Positions 1 to 6,380 of a stretch of DNA of 7,536 nucleotides are shown piece after piece. The notes under the pieces are model-generated. The model saw only the letters and a list, made by a program, of their open reading frames with translations. It did no database searches and had not been told where the DNA came from. This DNA is from Aquificota bacterium. Its GTDB lineage: Bacteria > Aquificota > Aquificia > Aquificales > Aquificaceae. The number at the start of each line of letters is the position of its first letter. Position 1 is the first letter of the stretch. The DNA lies in contig JAJRQX010000176.1 of the NCBI GenBank assembly GCA_024280065.1, positions 1 to 7,536 of the forward strand. The letters run 5' to 3'. The position numbers and the translations under genes were made by a program.

Positions 1-1018
1 GATGGGTGGTATAAAGATAGGGGACAAGAGGTACAGGGTTGAGATCGTATATTACGACGACCAGAGCGATCCCAAGACGACCGCAAAGCTCGTTGAAAAA
101 TTGATAGTTGAGGACGGGATAAAGTTCATCCTCGGTCCTTACGGGAGCGCCCAGGTCTTCGCCGCTGCGGGTATAGTTGAGAAGCACGGAGCCCTAATGG
201 TCCAAGGGGGAGGAGCCTCTTCAAAGATATACGAGCAGGGTTATAAGCACATCTTCGGGGTATTCAACACAGCCCCTGATTACGGGAGGAACCTGATAGA
301 CCTCGCGGTATCCTTGGAACCTAAACCCGAAACGGTGGCGATAATATACGAGAAGGATATATTCTCCGAGGACGCTGCGAGGGGAGCCCTTGAGAGGGCT
401 AAAGAGAAGGGTCTTAAGGTGGTTCTCTTTGAAAGTTACCCGAAGGGAGCCCAGGACCTCTCCTCCCTGATGATAAAGATAAGGGCTAAGAAACCGGACA
501 TAGTCATAGGTGCAGGCCACTTCAGGGACTCCGTTCTGGTTGTTAAACAGCTCAAGCAGTTCAAAATAAACCCCAAATTCGTCGGTCTTACGGTAGGTCC
601 TCCCGTTCCCGCCTTTGTCAAGGCGCTCGGTAAGGACGCTGAGTTCATCTTCGGTCCGGTCCAGTGGTCAAAGGCATTCAGATACAAGGACCCTCTCTTC
701 GGTGATACGGAGGGTTATGTAAGGGCCTACAGGGAGAGGTTCGGTGAGGACCCGGAATACCACTCCGCCGGAGGGACAGCCGCAGCTATGGTCCTCCAGA
801 TAGCCCTTGAGAGAGCAGGAACCCTTGACGTGGAGAAGGTAAGGGAAGAGCTGTTGAAGATGAGGGTTGAAACCTTCTACGGGGTCATAGGTTTTGACGA
901 AACGGGAAAGATAGTGACAAAGCCGATGGCGGTGGTCCAGATCCAGAACGGCAAACCCGTCACGGTTTACCCCTTCAGAGAGGCTGACCCCATTTACCCT
1001 AAGCCGGCCTGGAAGTAA
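1..1018 (+). CDS. ABC transporter substrate-binding protein, LivK/type 1 periplasmic-binding fold (5' partial)
   Basis: This is the extracytoplasmic solute receptor of a HAAT-family (branched-chain amino acid type) importer; it captures the ligand and delivers it to the LivHM channel. The reading frame is open at the left window edge. The visible 338 residues begin inside the N-terminal lobe, so the signal peptide and probably 60-80 residues are missing, and the ATG at base 2 is unlikely to be the real start. Visible family features, numbered from that Met, are DDQSDP at 19-24 (the conserved 'D...dp..a...a..li' strand and helix), ILGPYGSA at 43-50, IGAGHFRD at 169-176 in the second lobe, and RFGEDPEYHSAGGTAAAMV at about 246-264. 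A GVIGFDETGK strand (294-303) precedes the Trp-ending C-terminus. The stop abuts the livH ATG with no gap. Family is secure. Ligand is not: Liv-type receptors bind amino acids, amides, urea or aromatic acids, and I see no residue pattern that chooses among them. Confidence 0.9.
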   Translation, partial: MGGIKIGDKRYRVEIVYYDDQSDPKTTAKLVEKLIVEDGIKFILGPYGSAQVFAAAGIVEKHGALMVQGGGASSKIYEQGYKHIFGVFNTAPDYGRNLIDLAVSLEPKPETVAIIYEKDIFSEDAARGALERAKEKGLKVVLFESYPKGAQDLSSLMIKIRAKKPDIVIGAGHFRDSVLVVKQLKQFKINPKFVGLTVGPPVPAFVKALGKDAEFIFGPVQWSKAFRYKDPLFGDTEGYVRAYRERFGEDPEYHSAGGTAAAMVLQIALERAGTLDVEKVREELLKMRVETFYGVIGFDETGKIVTKPMAVVQIQNGKPVTVYPFREADPIYPKPAWK

Positions 1019-1894
1019 ATGGACATACTCCTACAGCTCGCGGTTGAGTCTTTACTCCTCGGGACCTTCTACGCCTTCATGTCCCTCGGCTTTTCCCTGA
1101 CGTGGGGGGTCCTCAACATCATAAACCTCGCCTACGGAAGCTACATAATCCTCGGTGCCTACATCTCCTATACCCTGTACACATACGCGGGTATTGATCC
1201 GATCCTCTCCCTGCCCCTCTCTTTCCTGATAGGCTTCTTCAAGGGCATCCTCGTTCAGAGGCTTCTGATAGACAGGGTGATGACCCTTGAACCCTTCATG
1301 GTCCTGATACTGACCTTCGGATTAGATATAGTGATAGCGAACGCTCTGAACCTCATATTCAGGGCGGACATAAGGTCCATAGACGTACCTTACGCGGAGA
1401 GGAGCTTTCTCCTCGGACCCCTGATAATCACAGAGGTAAAGCTCCTGGTCTTCGCCCTCTCCCTTGTGCTGACCGCTCTCGTCTATATCCTCCTCCAGAA
1501 GACCTGGACGGGGAGGTCAATAAGGGCTGTGGCCCTTGACAGGGAAGGTGCGAGGCTGGTCGGGATAGACCCGTCAAGGGTGTTCCTCATAACCTCCGGC
1601 CTCGGAACGGGGATAGCCCTGGCTTCGGGAAACCTGTACGGGGTCCTTCAGGGCTTTACACCCTTTGACGGCGGTATGCTTACGGTCAAGGCCTTCCTGG
1701 TCAGCATAGTGGGAGGTTTGGGAAGGGTGGAGAGCGCCCTGGCGGGAGGTCTCTTCCTGGGGGTCCTTGAGGTGTTTACTGGCTTTTATCTGGGTGAGGG
1801 CTGGAAGTTCTTCGCCTCATTAATCGCCATGTTCCTTTTCCTGCTCCTCAGACCGAGAGGCCTTATGGGTGGTAAGTACTATGGGGAGACCTGA
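1019..1894 (+). CDS. livH: Branched-chain amino acid-type ABC transporter permease, LivH family
   Basis: This is one of the two inner-membrane channel subunits of the importer, expected to pair with LivM. At 291 residues it matches the usual LivH length. Hydrophobic segments fill most of the protein. The N-terminal stretch (about 9-48) carries the LivH pattern LGTFYAFMSLGFSLTWGV...NLAYG, where NiahG/NlayG is the family hallmark. The cytoplasmic ATPase-coupling (EAA-like) loop is RAVALDREGARLVGID at 169-184, followed by VGGLGRVESALAGG at 231-244 and the usual C-terminal RPRGLMG at 278-284. The ATG immediately follows the stop of the binding-protein gene. The only ribosome-site-like bases are a weak GGAAG just before it, so translation probably depends on coupling to the upstream gene. 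The 3' end overlaps livM. Confidence 0.93.
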   Translation: MDILLQLAVESLLLGTFYAFMSLGFSLTWGVLNIINLAYGSYIILGAYISYTLYTYAGIDPILSLPLSFLIGFFKGILVQRLLIDRVMTLEPFMVLILTFGLDIVIANALNLIFRADIRSIDVPYAERSFLLGPLIITEVKLLVFALSLVLTALVYILLQKTWTGRSIRAVALDREGARLVGIDPSRVFLITSGLGTGIALASGNLYGVLQGFTPFDGGMLTVKAFLVSIVGGLGRVESALAGGLFLGVLEVFTGFYLGEGWKFFASLIAMFLFLLLRPRGLMGGKYYGET

Positions 1895-2774
1895 GATCGC
1901 GGTCCTCACTGGGATAGTCTTAGTGGGTTTCCTACCACCCTTTGTAAGCGATTACGTGGAGAGGGTTGTCGCCCTCGCCCTCATGCTCACATCCCTTGCC
2001 TTAGCCCAGAACATACTCCTGGGTTACACTGGATACCCGGCCTTCGGTTGTATAGCCTTCTTCGGAGTCGGAGGATACACGACCGCTGTCCTTATGAAAG
2101 AACTCAACCTGCAGTTCCCTCTGGCCCTGACGGTGGGGACAGTATCCTCAGGGTTTTTAGCCCTGCTCATAGCGGTTCCCCTTATGAGGCTGAAGAGCCA
2201 CTACTTCGCTATAACAACCCTTGCACTACAGCTCGCCCTCGGTGAGCTTGTTGCCAATCTGGAGCTAACGGGAGGCGTCCAGGGAATAAACCTGCCCATA
2301 TACAGGGGACCGGGAGGGTACCTTATCTTCTTCTACATGCTCTGGGTGGTTGCCATCGTATCTTTCCTCCTGAATGCCTACATAGAGAGGTCCACCTTCG
2401 GATATGCCCTCAAAGCCATAAGGGAGGACGAAACCGCCGCTGAGACCCTCGGTGTGAACACGGTTCTCTTCAAGGCTATCTCTTTCACCCTCATGGCCCT
2501 GATAACGGGATGCGTCGGCGGTATATACGCCTACTGGATAACCTACATAGACCCGACTTCCATGTTTGACCCCCTCCTCTCGGTCAAGGTCTTCGTAGCA
2601 CTCCTGATAGGGGGTGTGGGGACCGTCGGGGGTCCTGTGGTAGGTGCCTTTCTGCTTGAGGTTCTTTCCGAGGTCCTTTGGGGTCAGTTCCCGAAGGTCC
2701 ACGGCCTCATCTTGGGACTTCTCATAGTCCTCACCGTGCTTATCATACCAAAGGGTATGTGGAGGAGGAGATGA
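1881..2774 (+). CDS. livM: Branched-chain amino acid-type ABC transporter permease, LivM family
   Basis: This is the second membrane channel subunit, about 297 residues. Family landmarks, numbered from the ATG at 1881, are NILLGYTGYPAFGCIAFFGV from residue 44 (the conserved n.llGy.G..sfG...f.g.GaY block), RLKSHYFAITTLAL at 103-116, GGVQGI at 131-136, the ATPase-contacting loop ALKAIREDETAAETLG at 176-191, and GGVGTVGGPVVGA at 244-256. The start is uncertain. An in-frame GTG at 1869, with GAGAGG 8 nt upstream, would add four residues. I prefer the ATG at 1881, which has GGGTGG at 1867-1872 with 8-nt spacing. Either way the gene overlaps the end of livH (14 or 26 nt). Its TGA shares four bases with the livG ATG (ATGA), the classic sign of coupled translation. 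Confidence 0.92.
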   Translation: MGRPEIAVLTGIVLVGFLPPFVSDYVERVVALALMLTSLALAQNILLGYTGYPAFGCIAFFGVGGYTTAVLMKELNLQFPLALTVGTVSSGFLALLIAVPLMRLKSHYFAITTLALQLALGELVANLELTGGVQGINLPIYRGPGGYLIFFYMLWVVAIVSFLLNAYIERSTFGYALKAIREDETAAETLGVNTVLFKAISFTLMALITGCVGGIYAYWITYIDPTSMFDPLLSVKVFVALLIGGVGTVGGPVVGAFLLEVLSEVLWGQFPKVHGLILGLLIVLTVLIIPKGMWRRR

Positions 2775-3499
2775 GCCTCCTCGTGGTTGAGGGTGTTTCC
2801 AAGAGCTTCGGGGGAAACAGGGTCCTTAAGGAGGTGAGCTTCTCCCTGAAGGAAGGTGAGATACTGGGTATAGTGGGTCCCAACGGCTCCGGCAAGACAA
2901 CCCTGCTGAATATCTTAAGCGGGATAGTAAAGCAGGATAAGGGATCGGTCATCTTCATGGGAAAGCCCGTTGACAGGTTGAGGCCCTACGCGAGGGCCAG
3001 AATGGGCATCGGCAGGACCTTCCAGATAACAAGGCTCTTTACGAACCTCTCCGTCTTAGAGAACGTCCTGATACCGCTTCACTACGGAGGAGGGGATGCT
3101 GACCCCGGGAGGGCGGAGGAATTGCTCAGCATGGTTGGTCTCCTTGAGATGAAGGACAGGAAGGCGGGGAGTCTGTCGCTGGCCCAGAGGAAGAGACTTG
3201 AGTTAGCAAGGGCACTTTCTGTGAACCCGAGGCTCCTCCTCCTTGATGAGGTCTTCGCAGGGCTTAATCCTGTCTCCATAAGAGAGATCCTTGATCTCCT
3301 GAAAGAGATACACTCCCTGACGGGAGTCGCCATGATACTCGTTGAACACGTCCTCAAGGCCCTCTTCCAGATAACCAGGAGGGTCATTGTCCTTAGCGAG
3401 GGGAGGATAATATACGAAGGAGAACCTGAGGGTATGGCGAGGAGTGAGGAGGTTATAAAGGCTTACCTGGGTGAGAGGTATGCTTCTGGAGGTAAGTGA
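2771..3499 (+). CDS. livG: Branched-chain amino acid-type ABC transporter ATP-binding protein, LivG family
   Basis: Cytoplasmic ATPase, 242 residues, which powers the LivHM channel as a partner of LivF. Visible motifs are Walker A GPNGSGKT (36-43), Q-loop GRTFQITRLF with Gln86, Walker B RLLLLDEVFAGLNP with Asp159/Glu160, and H-loop VEH with His193. The RTFQ...LF..LSVLENV block is typical of LivG. The ABC signature reads LSLAQ (135-139) instead of LSGGQ, although the following RKRLELARAL helix is canonical. The start was chosen at the ATG at 2771: it gives the standard N-terminus (MSLLVVEGVSKSFGG), has GGAGGAGGAG directly upstream at 2761-2770, and overlaps the livM stop by four bases. The frame stays open upstream to an ATG at 2678, but those 31 extra residues are not ABC-like and lie inside livM. 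Confidence 0.94.
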   Translation: MSLLVVEGVSKSFGGNRVLKEVSFSLKEGEILGIVGPNGSGKTTLLNILSGIVKQDKGSVIFMGKPVDRLRPYARARMGIGRTFQITRLFTNLSVLENVLIPLHYGGGDADPGRAEELLSMVGLLEMKDRKAGSLSLAQRKRLELARALSVNPRLLLLDEVFAGLNPVSIREILDLLKEIHSLTGVAMILVEHVLKALFQITRRVIVLSEGRIIYEGEPEGMARSEEVIKAYLGERYASGGK

Positions 3500-4187
3500 T
3501 TTAAACGCCGGATACGGGGACGTTCAGGTCCTAAAGTCGGTAAGCGTAAACGTAAGAGAGGGGGAGGTTGTTGCCATATTCGGGTCAAACGGCTCGGGTA
3601 AGAGCACCTTCCTCAAGGTTCTGGCGGGTCTTTTAAAGCCATGGGGAGGCACCATAAGGTTTAGAGGAAGGAACGTAGAGGACCTGCCGCCTGAGGAAAG
3701 GGTCAGGATGGGCATGGCCCTTGCCGCAGAGGGGAGAAGACTCTTCTTGGGTATGAGCGTTGAAGAGAACCTCATGATGGGGTCCTGGACAGACAGAGGC
3801 AGGGTGAAGGAGAACTTGGAGAGGGTCTACACCTACTTCCCTGAGCTTTATGAGAAGAGGAAGGACCTTGCGGGAGACCTCTCCGGAGGCCAGCAGCAGA
3901 TGCTATCCATAGGTAGGGCCCTGATGAGCAACCCTGTCCTCCTCATGATAGATGAGCTCTCCTTGGGTCTCGCACCCGCTGTTGTGAGCAGACTGGCCGA
4001 GATCCTGCTGAGGATAAGGGAGGAGGAGGGTATATCCATGATAGTGGTTGAGCAGGAAGTCTCCTTAGCCCTTGAGATATCGGACAGGGCATACGTCTTT
4101 GACCTCGGGGAGGTGGTGGACGAGGGGAGGTCCGAAGACCTCCTCCGGAGGGACTCAATAAAGAAGACTTACCTTTCAGTCCTCTAA
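3480..4187 (+). CDS. livF: Branched-chain amino acid-type ABC transporter ATP-binding protein, LivF family
   Basis: Second ATPase of the importer, 235 residues from the ATG at 3480. Motifs are Walker A GSNGSGKS (35-42), the LivF-specific EGRRLFLGMSVEENLMMG block (84-101), ABC signature LSGGQQQ (134-140), Walker B VLLMIDELSLGLAP (153-166) with Asp158/Glu159, and VVEQEVSLAL (189-198). In the last, Gln192 replaces the usual switch His, as is normal in LivF proteins. The chosen start gives the usual family N-terminus MLLEVSDLNAGYG. An in-frame GTG at 3471 would add three residues, and neither start has a strong ribosome site. The gene overlaps livG by 20 nt, and its TAA lies inside the 3' end of the convergent acs gene (12-bp overlap). 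No terminator is visible after it. Confidence 0.94.
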   Translation: MLLEVSDLNAGYGDVQVLKSVSVNVREGEVVAIFGSNGSGKSTFLKVLAGLLKPWGGTIRFRGRNVEDLPPEERVRMGMALAAEGRRLFLGMSVEENLMMGSWTDRGRVKENLERVYTYFPELYEKRKDLAGDLSGGQQQMLSIGRALMSNPVLLMIDELSLGLAPAVVSRLAEILLRIREEEGISMIVVEQEVSLALEISDRAYVFDLGEVVDEGRSEDLLRRDSIKKTYLSVL

Positions 4188-6077
4188 GGTGGAGACATCC
4201 CCAACGTCAAGACCAAGCTCCTGAGCCTTGAGAACTCTCCTCATGATCTTTCCGCTCCTCGTCTTGGGGAGCTTTTCAACGAACTCTATCTCATCGGGAA
4301 CAGCTATCGCTCCCAGTATGTTTCTGACGTGGAGCTTCAGCTCCTCAACGAGCTTTTCGGAGGGTTCAACCCCACTCTTTAGTATGACGAAGGCCTTTAT
4401 GGACTCACCCTTGACCTCGTGAGGTTTCCCGATAACCGCCGCTTCAGCTACCGCCGGATGGTCAACAAGGGCACTCTCCACCTCCATCGTTCCTATCCTG
4501 TGTCCCGCAACGTTTATGACATCATCCGCCCTACCTAGGATCATTATGTAGCCTTCCTCGTCGTAGGAGGCGAGGTCTCCGGCGAAGTAAACACCGGGTA
4601 TCGTGTTCCAGTACTTCTCATACCTCTCCGGCTCTCCCCAGCATGTCCTGAGCATGGAAGGCCACGGTGTCTTTATGACGAGGAAACCGACAGTGTCAGG
4701 GGGCAGTTTCTTGCCGTCCTTGTCAACTATCTCCACCTCAACGGAGAACATGGGCTTACCGGCCTTCCCTGGCTTGGTAGGATAAGAGGGAACGGTGGTT
4801 ATCATGTGGGCTCCCGTCTCAGTCTGCCACCAGGTGTCAACTATAACGCACTTCTCTCTACCTATGTTCTTGTAATACCAGTGCCAGGCTTCCGGGTTTA
4901 TAGGCTCTCCCACGGACCCGAGGATCCTTAGGGAAGAGAGGTCGTACTTGGCCGGCCACTCCTCCCCGTATCTCATAAACATCCTTATAGCGGTCGGTGC
5001 TGTATAGAATACGTTAACCCTGTATCTTTCAATGTAGCTCCACCACCTCCCTGGGTCTGGGTAGTCGGGTGCACCCTCAACTATGAGGGATGTAACGCCG
5101 TTTGCGAGTATACCGTAGACTATGTAGGAGTGTCCAGTTATCCACCCTATGTCCGCTGTGCACCAATATACGTCATCCTCGTGGAGGTCAAAGACCACCT
5201 TTGAGGTGAAGTAGGTCTGGACCATGTAGCCGCCTGTGGTATGGAGGACCCCTTTGGGCTTCCCCGTGGTCCCGGAGGTGTAGAGGATAAAAAGGGGGTC
5301 CTCAGCGTCCATGACCTCCGGCTCGCAGTAAGGGTCGGCGTTCTTGACCATGTCCGAGAAGCTCACGAACATGTCCCCCATATCCTCGGTGAGGACGTCT
5401 CCGTCCCTGTCCCAGACGACCACCTTTTCAACGAAGTCAAGGCCGTCTATAGCCTTCTGGACTGTGGGGAGGAGGTCTATCCTCTTGCCCCTCCTTTTGG
5501 TGTAGCTTGCGGTGACAACGACCTTGGCCTTCGCGTCCTCTATCCTGGTCCTTAAGGCTCCCTCAGAGAAGCCGGCAAAGACGACGCTGTGTATAGCCCC
5601 TATCCTGGCACAGGCGAGCATGGTAGCTACCGCCTCTATGGTGTTCGGCATGTAGATGGAGACCCTGTCTCCCTTCTTTACGCCTAGGGACTTGAGGCCG
5701 TTCGCTATCCTTGAGGTGAGCTCCAGGAGTTCTCCGTAAGTGATCTTCTTCTCATTGTTATCCTCATCTACGTATATGTAAGCGACCTTGTTTCTCTTAC
5801 CGTTCTTAACATGTCTGTCAAGGCAGTTGTATGTTATGTTAGTCTTCCCTCCGACGAACCACTTGGCGTAGGGGAAGTTCCACTCAAGGACCTTATCCCA
5901 CTTCTTGAACCAGTGGAGCTCCTCCGCTACCTTTGCCCAGAAGGCTTCCCTGTCTCTGATGGACTCCTGATATAGGGACTCGTAGTCCTTTATCCAGGTC
6001 CTCTCAACTATCTCCTTAGGGGGTTCGTATTTTTCTTTTACTTTAAGGAGGACCTCCGCCTTTTCCTGCTCAGCCAT
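4176..6077 (-). CDS. acs: Acetyl-CoA synthetase (AMP-forming acetate--CoA ligase)
   Basis: Cytoplasmic ANL-superfamily enzyme that activates acetate with ATP and CoA to acetyl-CoA through acetyl-AMP. At 633 residues it is close to the usual 640-655. The N-terminal Acs cap (about 30-85, including NITYNCLDRH at 80-89) is present. Motifs are the P-loop YTSGTTGKPKG (266-276), GWITGHSY (311-318), GSVGEP (387-392), DTWWQTETG (414-422), hinge GRADD (515-519) and the C-terminal SGKIMRR with Lys610, equivalent to the lysine that is reversibly acetylated in Salmonella Acs. Trp417 matches the Salmonella Trp414 that closes the acyl pocket, so acetate rather than a longer acid is the expected substrate; one neighbouring pocket residue is Ile where Salmonella has Val. 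The start is set by an AGGAGGTGGA ribosome site 3 nt upstream of the ATG. It is transcribed away from the symporter genes and towards livF. Confidence 0.97.
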   Translation of the reverse strand: MAEQEKAEVLLKVKEKYEPPKEIVERTWIKDYESLYQESIRDREAFWAKVAEELHWFKKWDKVLEWNFPYAKWFVGGKTNITYNCLDRHVKNGKRNKVAYIYVDEDNNEKKITYGELLELTSRIANGLKSLGVKKGDRVSIYMPNTIEAVATMLACARIGAIHSVVFAGFSEGALRTRIEDAKAKVVVTASYTKRRGKRIDLLPTVQKAIDGLDFVEKVVVWDRDGDVLTEDMGDMFVSFSDMVKNADPYCEPEVMDAEDPLFILYTSGTTGKPKGVLHTTGGYMVQTYFTSKVVFDLHEDDVYWCTADIGWITGHSYIVYGILANGVTSLIVEGAPDYPDPGRWWSYIERYRVNVFYTAPTAIRMFMRYGEEWPAKYDLSSLRILGSVGEPINPEAWHWYYKNIGREKCVIVDTWWQTETGAHMITTVPSYPTKPGKAGKPMFSVEVEIVDKDGKKLPPDTVGFLVIKTPWPSMLRTCWGEPERYEKYWNTIPGVYFAGDLASYDEEGYIMILGRADDVINVAGHRIGTMEVESALVDHPAVAEAAVIGKPHEVKGESIKAFVILKSGVEPSEKLVEELKLHVRNILGAIAVPDEIEFVEKLPKTRSGKIMRRVLKAQELGLDVGDVSTLED

Positions 6078-6080
6078 ATC

Positions 6081-6090
6081 TCCACCTCCT
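6081..6090 (-). promoter_or_regulatory. Strong ribosome binding site of acs
   Basis: On the minus strand the bases read AGGAGGTGGA, followed by GAT-free spacing to the ATG at 6077; the AGGAGGTG core has a near-perfect match to the 16S anti-Shine-Dalgarno sequence and lies 5 nt from the start codon. It fixes the acs start and closely matches the site in front of the divergent small-subunit gene. Confidence 0.85.
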
Positions 6091-6092
6091 AT

Positions 6093-6106
6093 AATTTTGT
6101 TTTAAA
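6093..6106 (-). repeat. Inverted leader repeat, acs copy
   Basis: Read on the minus strand this is TTTAAAACAAAATT, identical over 14 nt to the plus-strand copy at 6363-6376. It starts at the end of the candidate -10 box and finishes 15 nt before the acs ATG. Confidence 0.7.
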
Positions 6107-6133
6107 TTTTAAGCACTTTTTCCGAGCTAACAA
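6106..6133 (-). promoter_or_regulatory. Candidate sigma70-type promoter of acs
   Basis: On the minus strand TTGTTA (6133-6128, 4 of 6 to TTGACA) is separated by 16 nt from TAAAAT (6111-6106, 5 of 6 to TATAAT). The expected transcript start near 6099 would leave a leader of about 22 nt that holds the ribosome site. The region is very AT-rich, so box matches alone are weak evidence. Support comes from position and from the matching arrangement on the opposite side. Transcript start has not been measured. Confidence 0.5.
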
Positions 6134-6145
6134 TAGATTTATAAA

Positions 6146-6162
6146 ATAAAACGGTGTTTGAT
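6146..6162. promoter_or_regulatory. Operator-like dyad upstream of the acs promoter (imperfect copy)
   Basis: The bases ATAAAACG-G-TGTTTGAT form a 17-bp dyad with a single central base; six of eight arm positions are complementary. The left arm ATAAAACG is identical to that of the perfect dyad at 6304-6320. Its centre is 21 bp from the -35 box of acs, about -55 relative to the predicted transcript start, a usual place for an activator site. The regulator family is unknown. Confidence 0.45.
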
Positions 6163-6303
6163 TTTAGAAATATTTGCATATTCTAATAACATATAAGGAA
6201 CTTAAGGCCCAAGCATTTCAAAAGCTATCCGTGTTTTAAAATTAAAAAAGGGTCATAAACAATCAAATGAAGCCTAAATTCAAATCCAAAATCCTACATT
6301 TTT

Positions 6304-6320
6304 ATAAAACGACGTTTTAT
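6304..6320. promoter_or_regulatory. Operator-like perfect 17-bp dyad upstream of the symporter promoter
   Basis: The bases ATAAAACG-A-CGTTTTAT form a perfect inverted repeat of two 8-bp arms around one base. The centre lies 23 bp before the candidate -35 box of the symporter genes, about -58 from the predicted transcript start. A second, imperfect copy sits at nearly the same distance from the acs promoter. The single-base spacer and lack of a T-run make a terminator unlikely and a dimeric DNA-binding protein site likely. I do not recognise a known consensus. Confidence 0.55.
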
Positions 6321-6334
6321 TCCAAACAAGATAA

Positions 6335-6363
6335 TTGACAATTTAAAAGCTGTTTTGTAAACT
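6335..6363 (+). promoter_or_regulatory. Candidate sigma70-type promoter of the symporter operon
   Basis: A perfect TTGACA (6335-6340) is followed after 17 nt by TAAACT (6358-6363, 4 of 6 to TATAAT). The expected start near 6370 leaves about 25 nt of leader before the ATG, containing the AAGGAGGTG ribosome site. A 6-bp inverted repeat, TTTTGT (6353-6358) and ACAAAA (6369-6374), flanks the -10 box and could be an additional operator, though in such AT-rich DNA this may be chance. Confidence 0.6.
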
Positions 6364-6376
6364 TTAAAACAAAATT
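6363..6376 (+). repeat. Inverted leader repeat, symporter copy
   Basis: TTTAAAACAAAATT follows the candidate -10 box and finishes 18 nt before the small-subunit ATG. The identical 14-mer lies in the same relative place in front of acs on the other strand. Confidence 0.7.
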
Positions 6377-6380
6377 TTAA

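Larger units (their letters stand above)
6091..6380. other. AT-rich divergent control region without a gene
   Basis: The stretch between the ribosome sites of acs and the symporter small subunit has 70 G or C in 290 bases (24%). No open frame with a ribosome site was found on either strand, and no tRNA or hairpin-plus-T-run structure. It holds both divergent promoters near its ends and two 17-bp dyads. The middle (about 6165-6300) shows nothing I can assign. Confidence 0.75.

Noticed and set aside
2265..2702. A 145-codon open frame on the minus strand opposite livM
   Set aside because: It lies wholly inside a well-supported gene, has a low-complexity charged composition typical of antisense frames and no recognisable domain.
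2678..2770. Possible 31-residue N-terminal extension of LivG starting at an upstream ATG
   Set aside because: The bases are coding for livM in another frame, the extra residues do not resemble an ABC ATPase, and the ATG at 2771 has a strong GGAGG site and an ATGA overlap with livM.
4142..4151. CCTCCGGAGG palindrome near the end of livF as a terminator
   Set aside because: It is a perfect palindrome without loop bases and is not followed by a T-run; it is part of the LivF coding sequence.
4151..4182. GGACT/AGTCC arms spanning the livF-acs junction as a bidirectional terminator
   Set aside because: Only 5-bp arms around a 22-nt loop, without T-runs on either strand; too weak to call.
5241..5555. 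A 104-codon open frame on the plus strand opposite acs
   Set aside because: It lies fully inside acs, has no family features, and is explained by the codon bias of the opposite strand.
6138..6146. TTTATAAAA stretches (also at 6301-6309) as archaeal TATA boxes
   Set aside because: They are 60-90 nt from the start codons, whereas sigma70-like boxes and short leaders with AGGAGGTG fit bacterial expression better. An archaeal host is not fully excluded.
6091..6160. Sigma54-type promoter ahead of acs
   Set aside because: No GG-N10-GC pair in the right context; the only GG...GC pair near the start codon has a 7-nt gap.
6165..6300. Small RNA or short peptide gene in the middle of the control region
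   Set aside because: No ribosome site with a start codon, no stable hairpin and no terminator-like T-run were found.
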